NCBI GenBank assembly: GCA_002404095.1
Contig: DHJA01000298.1
Location: 52,006-73,659 of the forward strand
Length of the DNA: 21,654 bases
Direction of reading: 5' to 3'
Source: Planctomycetaceae bacterium UBA4732
Lineage (GTDB): Bacteria; Planctomycetota; Planctomycetia; Gemmatales; Gemmataceae
Below the pieces are notes generated by a model that ran no database searches, had not been told where the DNA came from, and saw only the letters and a program-made list of their open reading frames with translations. Position numbers and translations under genes: made by a program. Of the stretch, positions 15,553 through 21,654 are shown piece by piece. Numbering within the stretch: the first letter of the stretch is position 1; each line of letters begins with the position of its first letter.

Positions 15553-15839
15553 TCTGGACGGAGCCCGCCGTCGCCGACTTGGAGCAAATCGTGCGAACGG
15601 CGGCCCGTCACAGCCCAACTATTGCGGAGTCGCTGCGCGCCGATTTGCTTGAGTCGGTAGAAGTGTTGGCCCGCTTCCGCCTGATCGGGCCGACTTACGA
15701 ACGAGATCGAACCGGCCAAGCGCGAGAGATTCTCTGCCGACAATACCGCATTTTCTACCGTGTGATGGAAGAAAAGCGGCGAGTCGAAATCCTCACGGTC
15801 TGGCACTCTGCCCGACGGGAGCCGAAGATCCCAAGCTGA
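15537..15839 (+). CDS. ParE/RelE-superfamily toxin
   Basis: This 100-residue protein is a full-length ParE/RelE-fold toxin. It opens with the strand-helix VVWTEPAVADLEQIV, has a basic central helix, and ends with REILCRQYRIFYRVMEEKRR and VEILTVWHSARR, the conserved final strands. In this superfamily RelE members cut mRNA on the ribosome and ParE members poison DNA gyrase; sequence alone does not decide which. The final HSARR resembles the ParE-side families. GAGG lies ~8 bases before ATG 15537, inside the antitoxin gene. It is convergent with smc, whose stop is 106 bases away with no strong terminator between. Confidence 0.85.
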   Translation: MDWEVVWTEPAVADLEQIVRTAARHSPTIAESLRADLLESVEVLARFRLIGPTYERDRTGQAREILCRQYRIFYRVMEEKRRVEILTVWHSARREPKIPS

Positions 15840-15945
15840 CGAACTGACGACGCCGAACCAGTCGCGTCGGTAAGCCTGCCACATAATAGGCTGTAGTGCG
15901 TTATTCCGTCCGGACCGCCAGGAAATTCAGGAATGCGGCTCGTCG

Positions 15946-18900
15946 TCACGCCGCCAATTCCGCCGGCTTCCGCTCTTCATCCGGCCAGTCCTCGAACCGC
16001 ACGGCAATCCGCCGCGACACGCCCGACTCCTGCATCGTCACGCCATACAGCACATCAGCGCACGCCATCGTTCGCTTCGAGTGCGTAATGAGGATGAACT
16101 GCGACCTGTCCAAAAACTCGCGCAGGACGCTGGTGAAACGGCCGACGTTAGCCTCGTCGAGTGCCGCGTCCACCTCATCTAAGATGCAAAATGGGCTTGG
16201 TTTGCTCTGGAAGATCGCCAGCAGCAGCGCCACCGCCGTCATCGTCTTTTCGCCGCCGCTCATCAATGAGATGCTCCGCAACTCCTTGCCCGGCGGCCGG
16301 GCCACGATCTCGATGCCGCTCTCCAGAACGTCCGTCTGATCCTCCAAGATCACGTCCGCCATGCCGCCGCCGAACAGTTTGCGGAACAACTCCTGAAAGT
16401 GTGTCCGTACCACCGTGAACGTTTCTAAAAACAACCGTTGGCTGTCCGTATTGATCCTCGCGATGATCTCCTGCAGCGACCGCTGTGCCGCCGCCAGGTC
16501 GTCATACTGCATCCGCAGAGTTCCCGACCGAATTTCCAGATCGCTTAACTCTTGAATCGCGTCGATGTTGACGCTGCCCAACCGGCTAAGTTTGCGGCGC
16601 AACTCGGCGATCTCTTCCTCCGCGGCCTCCGGGTTATTGAGAACGGGGAACGGCGAATCGGGTTGGTCGTAGGCCGCGGCCAGTTCCAGTTGATAATCCT
16701 CGCGCAGCCGGTCGCACAGGGCATCGCGGCTATGGCGTAGGTCGTTGACAACCAATTCGCGGGCGTGAGCCTGTTCTTGGCGCTCGCGCCAGCCGCCGCG
16801 GTTGGTCTGCGCCTCCTCGCCGCGACGGTTCTTTTCCTGGTGTACGCGATCGCGCTCGCCGGCGCGTTCGGCCAACGCCCCTTCGGCCGCCTCTTTCCGC
16901 AAATACCATAACGCCAACGCCGACGACGTTTGCAGCAGCGTTCGCTGATTTTCGTACCCGCGTTGACGGGAATTCTCCAACTGCTGTTCGGCCTGCAATC
17001 GCTCCCTTTCACGCTGGCGTAAGTCCGTTTCTAACTGTTCATGCCGAGCGCGGTATCCGGTCAAGCGCTCGTCCACTTGGGCCAACGCCACTTTGGCCGT
17101 CGTCGCGTCCCGCTGACGCCGTAGCCGTAAGCCGTCGCCCTCGCGGATTTCGCGTTCGGCCGTTTCCAGCCGGGATTGCAGCGCTTGCACGTGAGCCTCG
17201 GCCTTCGCCGCTTCGTCGCGGGCCTGGCGCCAGGACGCATCCAATGTCTGGATTTCCTGTTCCAGCCCCGTGATCTCCGAACGGCTGACCGTGACCTCTT
17301 CGTGCAGCCCCTCGCGCCGTTGGCGCCGCTGGCCGGTGCGCTCGCGCAGGTCGGCCGACTGGTCCGCAAGTACGTCGATCTCCAACTGCTGTCGGCCAAT
17401 GCGGTCGTCCAACGCCGCCACGCGCTCGCGCAGGTCCGCCAGGTCGCGCTCCAGTTCGGCCAAGCGTAGGTCCAGTACGCTCTGTTGCTCGCGCAGGTCG
17501 CGCAACTCGCTTTTCCGTGATAGGATGCCGGCCCCGGCGTGATGTTCGCCGACCGTCAAAGTACCGTCCGTTTCCAGCAGTTCGCCGTGCAGCGTGACAC
17601 ATCGGCAACCCTCTAGCTGCGCCGCCGCGGCCCGCGCGGCCGCGAGGTCGCGCACGATCAGGGTCCGCCCTAACAGCCGACCCGGCAGATCCGCGAATCG
17701 TGGATCTTCGCAACGCACAACCTGTTCGGCGGGCGTCAACACACCCCCAACGGGGGATGTGGGCCGGCGTCCCCAGGCGACGCGCGTCTCCTCGCTTTCC
17801 GCTTGCGGTTTCTCGTCGGGGAGCGGCAGGAAGCTGACGCGGCTGGAAAACGGCTGCGTCCGCTGCCGAAGCGCCTGTGCCAACAAGTCCGTGTCGTACA
17901 CCAGAAAGCGTTGCGCTCGGTCCCCAAGGGCCAGGTCAATGAGCGGGGCGTACTCGCGGCGCACCGTGAGGAAATCGGCGACGATACCGGCGATGGTGCG
18001 CCACGGCCCCGGTTCCGCCTGCTCCGTCAGCGCGAACACCTCGCGCGCCCCGACGCCGAAACCTTCTCGGCTCCTTTCCAGACCTTCCAACACCTCGATG
18101 CGACTCAGAAGGCCGCTCCGTTTGGCGCGAAGGTCCGCCGCCCGCTGGATGGCTTCTTCCCGCGCCTGATCCAGCCGGTCGCGCTCCTCCCGCAACTCCG
18201 CCAATGCCTTGCGAGCGGCGCTCAACCGCGCTTGCAACGCCTCGTCGGCCGTCGTTAGCTCCTGCAATTCCAGGTCGAGCGACGCCAAATGTTCCACGGC
18301 CTGTTCGCTGCGCTGGAGCAGTCGCTGGCGTTCCCGTGTCAGATTATCGACTTGCGCCCGATAGCTGACGGCGTCGTTTTGCAGCCGAGCGGCCTGGCGC
18401 ATACACTCCAAATGTTCGTCCTTCTCGCGCCGCACTTGCTCGCGCAGCGCTTCCTGGCGACTATCCAACTCCCGTATTTCCTCTTCAAGCCGTTGGACTT
18501 CCCAGCGCTGCACGGCCGCATCAGCCTCGGCGCTTTGCACCTCGCCGTCCGCGGCAAGCGCGGCCCGGCTCAGCGCGCCTGCGTGCGTCGTCGTCTCCGC
18601 CAGGCGCCGGCGCGTGCGCGACAACTCCGTTTCCAGTTCCTCCGCTTGCGCCCAACCGTGAGCAAGCGTCGTCTCCTCGGCGGTGATCTGTTGCCGCGCC
18701 GCCGAGAGGTCTGTCTCCTGCTCGCGCACAGCCGCATCCAGCCGTGCCAACGATTCTTCCATTTGGCGTAGGTTTTGCTCCAGGGCGTCGGACTGTTCCG
18801 TCTCTTCACGCAGGGCCGTTCGCAGCGCCTCGAATGTGCGTGATTCCGCGTCCAGCGATGTGGTTAGTTGGTGAAATTCTTTCAGTCCCAGCGCGACGCG

Positions 18901-19572
18901 CAGCTCTTTCAGCCGTGCTGCGTACTCCTGGTTCCGCTGCGCCTTGGCGGCCTGCAACTGCACCGCGCGCAATTGCTTATCCACCTCTTCCACGATGTCA
19001 TTGAGTCGTTGCAGGTTTTGATCGACGCGCTCCAGCCGGCGCAGGGTTTCGGTTTTCTTGGCGCGAAAGCGGCTGACGCCGGCGGCTTCCTCGAAGATGG
19101 TGCGGCGGTCCTTAGTCGAAGCCTGCAAAAGTACGTCCACGCGGCCTTGCTCGATGATGCAGTAAGCGTCGGACCCGGCGCCGCTCCCCAAAAAAAGGTC
19201 TTTAATATCTTTGAGACGGCAGATGTTGCCGTTGATGAGATATTCGCCCTCGCCGCCGCGGTAGAGGCGACGGCCGATCTGCACCTCGTCGGACTCCGTG
19301 GCCAGCACCCGCCGCCGGTTGTCGAACGTCATGGTCACTTCGGCGAGGCCGAGGCTGCGCCGCGCGGCCGAGCCGTTGAAGATCACGTCGGTCATTTCAC
19401 CGCCGCGCAGGCTCTTGGCGCTCTGCTCGCCAAGCACCCAGCGCACGGCGTCCACCACGTTGCTCTTGCCTGACCCGTTCGGCCCAACGATGCCGGTCAC
19501 TCCTGGCGCAAATAGGAACTCCGTTTTATCCGCGAAGCTCTTGAAGCCCACGAGTTCCAGGCGCTTGAGCAT
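15946..19572 (-). CDS. smc: Chromosome segregation protein SMC
   Basis: This 1208-residue protein is the condensin-like ATPase that forms a ring with ScpA/ScpB and compacts the new chromosome. Start ATG 19572 has GGAG 6 bases upstream; the 28-residue in-frame extension to 19656 is read from a tandem repeat and is rejected. Walker A GPNGSGKS is at 30-37. A coiled coil runs ~175-500, the hinge is ~502-672, a second coil is ~685-1020, and the head closes with the signature MSGGEK (1104-1109) and Walker [15 protein letters not shown] with the catalytic Glu at 1133. The length is standard for bacterial SMC. The partner genes scpA and scpB are not adjacent in this window. It shares its strand with the FlgI-like gene upstream. 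Confidence 0.96.
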   Translation of the reverse strand: MLKRLELVGFKSFADKTEFLFAPGVTGIVGPNGSGKSNVVDAVRWVLGEQSAKSLRGGEMTDVIFNGSAARRSLGLAEVTMTFDNRRRVLATESDEVQIGRRLYRGGEGEYLINGNICRLKDIKDLFLGSGAGSDAYCIIEQGRVDVLLQASTKDRRTIFEEAAGVSRFRAKKTETLRRLERVDQNLQRLNDIVEEVDKQLRAVQLQAAKAQRNQEYAARLKELRVALGLKEFHQLTTSLDAESRTFEALRTALREETEQSDALEQNLRQMEESLARLDAAVREQETDLSAARQQITAEETTLAHGWAQAEELETELSRTRRRLAETTTHAGALSRAALAADGEVQSAEADAAVQRWEVQRLEEEIRELDSRQEALREQVRREKDEHLECMRQAARLQNDAVSYRAQVDNLTRERQRLLQRSEQAVEHLASLDLELQELTTADEALQARLSAARKALAELREERDRLDQAREEAIQRAADLRAKRSGLLSRIEVLEGLERSREGFGVGAREVFALTEQAEPGPWRTIAGIVADFLTVRREYAPLIDLALGDRAQRFLVYDTDLLAQALRQRTQPFSSRVSFLPLPDEKPQAESEETRVAWGRRPTSPVGGVLTPAEQVVRCEDPRFADLPGRLLGRTLIVRDLAAARAAAAQLEGCRCVTLHGELLETDGTLTVGEHHAGAGILSRKSELRDLREQQSVLDLRLAELERDLADLRERVAALDDRIGRQQLEIDVLADQSADLRERTGQRRQRREGLHEEVTVSRSEITGLEQEIQTLDASWRQARDEAAKAEAHVQALQSRLETAEREIREGDGLRLRRQRDATTAKVALAQVDERLTGYRARHEQLETDLRQRERERLQAEQQLENSRQRGYENQRTLLQTSSALALWYLRKEAAEGALAERAGERDRVHQEKNRRGEEAQTNRGGWRERQEQAHARELVVNDLRHSRDALCDRLREDYQLELAAAYDQPDSPFPVLNNPEAAEEEIAELRRKLSRLGSVNIDAIQELSDLEIRSGTLRMQYDDLAAAQRSLQEIIARINTDSQRLFLETFTVVRTHFQELFRKLFGGGMADVILEDQTDVLESGIEIVARPPGKELRSISLMSGGEKTMTAVALLLAIFQSKPSPFCILDEVDAALDEANVGRFTSVLREFLDRSQFILITHSKRTMACADVLYGVTMQESGVSRRIAVRFEDWPDEERKPAELAA

Positions 19573-19593
19573 GGCATACTCCGTCCGTAGTCC

Positions 19594-19651
19594 CATAAGT
19601 CCCATAAGTCCTATAAGTCCTATAGGACCTATGGGACTCATGGGACTTATG
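19594..19651. repeat. Palindromic array of 10-bp units upstream of smc
   Basis: About three 10-bp units of CCCATAAGT(C) type (arm 19594-19620) are followed by TATA and then their inverted counterpart (19625-19651), with 24 of 27 bases complementary; two or three of the mismatches could be G-U pairs in RNA. The centre is CCTATAGG. It lies 22 bases upstream of the smc start and 28 bases past the stop of the FlgI-like gene. It could end one transcript, regulate smc, or be a dispersed repeat. Confidence 0.7.
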
Positions 19652-19678
19652 AGCAAGCCGGTTTTTCTTTACTACGGA

Positions 19679-21478
19679 CTACTTCTTCGCGTTCGTGTTA
19701 TACAGCGTCGGCGTCGTGCCGAGGTCTTGCGGGGCGGCGAGGACTTCGCCTTCAGGACTGACCAGACTGCTCCTGCCCGAATTGGCCAGGTCGAACACCG
19801 ACACCGCATGAGGCAACGCGTCGCGGCACGCCGGGCAGCTGAGACAACTACAACGGTCGGCCTGTTCCACTAGTTCGATTGCCTCGGGATAGGTAGCGCC
19901 CATGGCCGCCATCTTCCGTAACACTTCCTCCAGCGCAAGGGAGCATTGGGCGCGCTTCACACCGCCGAGGGGGGGGAAGCGGCTCACAGTGCAGCGATCC
20001 TCGTCCCCCGAGGCCGTCACCGCGAACTCGCCGGCCAGTAAAGAGAACGGGGCCTTGAGCGTCGGCTCTTCGCCGAACAGCACGATCTCGGCTCGCTGCG
20101 TCGTGGAAACATGGACCAACGGCGCCGCGTCCGGCGCCACGCGATGCAGCCAGAAAGATTCGTTCAGAAATTCCCCTTTCACCAGGGAATCGCTTTCGTC
20201 CAGGGCGCGAAGGGCGCGGAAGGCGCCGTACCGTATCTCGGCGTCAGAGGAAGTAGTCAGCAGGTCGCGCAGTTGAAAGTGCGATACGGATTCGTCCAGC
20301 GAGGCCAATGCGGTCAGGGAGAATGCACGCAGTAACGGCTGCTTGGCCACGTCACGGCCGAGTTCTTCGCCGCCGGCCGGGCAGTCGAGGTAGGCCAGCG
20401 CCTCGGCGGAGCAGAAGCGTACCAACGGATGCTTGGCTTCCAAACCGGCTTTCAGTGACGGAATGCTCTCTTGCCCGAGCGCTTCCAGACGCAGCGAGGC
20501 CGTCACGGTTCGCGCCGGATTGACTAAGTCCTCGGCCAACCGTTGGCGATAGCTACGGGCGTCGCCTTCCTTGGCGCCGGGCTGGTCAGGCGATCCTTGC
20601 AACGGAATGAACCGAACGACGCGCAGGTAGCGCGGCATATTGAGTCGGTATGCCGGCGGCACGTGCAGCTCGATGGCGAGGTTGTTCTTGGCCACGGCCG
20701 CGCTGCCGTCGGGCGTGTCGCCGGGGCCGCCGCGGAAGGCTTCATTAATGCGGTCGGCCACAAGACTGGCGACGCGGGCCTGCTGGTCTCCCGGATTAAG
20801 AAGCAGGACGAGGGGACTAAGCCGGCTGCAGCGGCCGCCGCTCCAAATGCGGCCGCGCTTCACGCGCGCGGCCTCGTCGCCGCCGCCGACGCCCACCAAC
20901 ACAGGCCCCTCGCACTTGGCAACGTCAAGTCCTTTGAGCGGTACATTAGAACCTTGATAATCCGGGCTTAGATTTTTGGTGTAATCGTAGTTGAAAAGGA
21001 TACATTCGCACAGTTTGCCGCCGCGCAGGCTGGTCGCCTTGCCGGACTTGGCGGGCAGCGTCACCTCCACGTCGATCGGATCGCCCTTGACGGAGCCGGC
21101 CGGAATCATGGCCGTCACCACGACCAGGGCGTGATTGGGATTCGCTAACTCCCTTTTAACGTCCTTGACGCCTTTCTTATTCAACAGCTCTTCGAGTTCC
21201 GTCCGGTAGTTGTCTTTAGCCGGTTCACCGCCGGTTCCCTCCAGATCGACCACCAGGCCGACGCCGCCCGCCTGCAACGCGTCGGCGTTGCCGACGGTGG
21301 TTACATCGCCGATGGTCTTGACGCCGTAGCGGTCGGCGTCGCTCTCTTCGCCGGATTGAAGGCGTGCGGCCTGCATTCCGACGCAGCCGGCCAATCCCAG
21401 CAGCAGCACTCCCAACGCCGGAAAGAGCGTCACGGCAGAGGTTCGCCGTGGAAGGTGGTGCAAATCGCAACGGTTCAT
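19679..21478 (-). CDS. Lipoprotein with FlgI (P-ring)-like domain, HEAT-like repeats and a C-terminal Cys cluster
   Basis: This is a 599-residue protein, start ATG 21478 (MNRCDLHHL). The longer frame to 21601 lacks a site and would bury the signal. Residues ~13-32 form a lipoprotein signal with lipobox LAGC, acylated Cys32. Residues ~55-290 resemble FlgI, the flagellar P-ring protein: VTTVGNADALQAGGVGLVVDLEGTGG, then DPIDVEVTLPAKSGKATSLRGGKL. Helical HEAT-like repeats (~325-430, e.g. LVRFCSAEALAYL, LLRAFSLTALASL) come next, and the tail has CSCLSCPAC (543-551), a candidate metal site. No flagellar gene is nearby, so a role in a P ring is doubtful; an outer-membrane or envelope ring or secretin-like scaffold is a guess. 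The domain order is unusual. Confidence 0.7.
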   Translation of the reverse strand: MNRCDLHHLPRRTSAVTLFPALGVLLLGLAGCVGMQAARLQSGEESDADRYGVKTIGDVTTVGNADALQAGGVGLVVDLEGTGGEPAKDNYRTELEELLNKKGVKDVKRELANPNHALVVVTAMIPAGSVKGDPIDVEVTLPAKSGKATSLRGGKLCECILFNYDYTKNLSPDYQGSNVPLKGLDVAKCEGPVLVGVGGGDEAARVKRGRIWSGGRCSRLSPLVLLLNPGDQQARVASLVADRINEAFRGGPGDTPDGSAAVAKNNLAIELHVPPAYRLNMPRYLRVVRFIPLQGSPDQPGAKEGDARSYRQRLAEDLVNPARTVTASLRLEALGQESIPSLKAGLEAKHPLVRFCSAEALAYLDCPAGGEELGRDVAKQPLLRAFSLTALASLDESVSHFQLRDLLTTSSDAEIRYGAFRALRALDESDSLVKGEFLNESFWLHRVAPDAAPLVHVSTTQRAEIVLFGEEPTLKAPFSLLAGEFAVTASGDEDRCTVSRFPPLGGVKRAQCSLALEEVLRKMAAMGATYPEAIELVEQADRCSCLSCPACRDALPHAVSVFDLANSGRSSLVSPEGEVLAAPQDLGTTPTLYNTNAKK

Positions 21479-21654
21479 GAGATCGCCCCCGAACGATGGC
21501 GTACCGCGCGGGCCGGGCGCCACGCCGGACCGCTTCGCAACGACGTAAACGGAGAGAACATTGGAGGGGCGGACAATAGGAAGCGACCGCTTGCGTGTCA
21601 AGAGCGGAATGCGGTGGGGGGTGTGCCTCCCGATTTAGGCATCCGCGCCGATCT
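21479..21654. other. Upstream region of the FlgI-like gene, no gene seen
   Basis: These 176 bases would carry the promoter of the minus-strand FlgI-like gene. A frame continues to 21601, but it has no ribosome binding site and its composition is not clearly coding. I see no repeat or RNA gene here. Confidence 0.4.

Noticed and set aside
19573..19656. N-terminal extension of SMC (repeated Pro-Ile-Gly and Met-Gly-Leu residues)
   Set aside because: It is the translated 10-bp repeat. The start at 19572 has a good ribosome binding site and begins with the canonical SMC N-terminus.
19583..19679. GTCCGTAGT / ACTACGGAC nine-base inverted pair flanking the 10-bp array, suggestive of element ends
   Set aside because: Short, and the right copy overlaps the stop-codon region of the FlgI-like gene. 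No target duplication or transposase was seen, so I do not call an element.

Overview
The window looks like a piece of a high-GC planctomycete chromosome, probably from the Gemmata-like group. The evidence is (i) two N-terminal LEPR-XLL-type motifs (LEALEERTLLSG, LLERFEDRSLLSA), which mark planctomycete surface proteins; (ii) a TPR-gluzincin protein, a FlgI-like lipoprotein and large ABC-accessory membrane proteins with no flagellar or other familiar operon around them; and (iii) palindromic dispersed repeats of the kind that give spurious 'FPRSAWERG' reading frames. No rRNA, tRNA, CRISPR array, intact transposon or phage was seen.

Layout, left half (plus strand): a secreted TPR protein with an HExxH metallopeptidase domain (109-2790). 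Next comes a toxin-antitoxin patch: a RelB-like addiction antitoxin followed by only the first third of its ParE-like toxin, then a compact hicB-hicA pair (2821-3645). A tight three-gene set follows: a MazG-like pyrophosphohydrolase with a four-cysteine tail, an 828-residue exported membrane protein, and an ABC transporter ATPase (3706-7464). No permease gene follows; instead there is a perfect palindrome and the 3' remnant of a class III nucleotidyl cyclase gene (about 7538-7849).

Middle (minus strand): a delta-60-repeat surface protein (7978-9924) preceded by a short overlapping ORF that carries its own LEPR-XLL-like motif and an 11-base homopolymer. Then a repeat-bearing gap, ftsK (10465-12759) and an LmbE/PIG-L deacetylase (12897-13778), with a 15-bp-stem hairpin between the last two. 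Divergent from the deacetylase is an alpha/beta-hydrolase lipoprotein (13956-14870, plus).

Right part: a nearly empty 475-base stretch, an intact RelB/ParE-type toxin-antitoxin pair (15346-15839, plus), then on the minus strand smc (15946-19572), a palindromic array of 10-bp units, and a lipoprotein combining a FlgI-like domain, HEAT-like repeats and a cysteine cluster (19679-21478).

The best-understood genes are ftsK and smc, both chromosome segregation factors, within 4 kb of each other. The parts that look least described are the FlgI-HEAT-Cys lipoprotein, the ABC operon without a permease, the homopolymer-bearing LEPR-XLL fragment and the repeat families. I did not find a convincing complete new defence or biosynthetic system.
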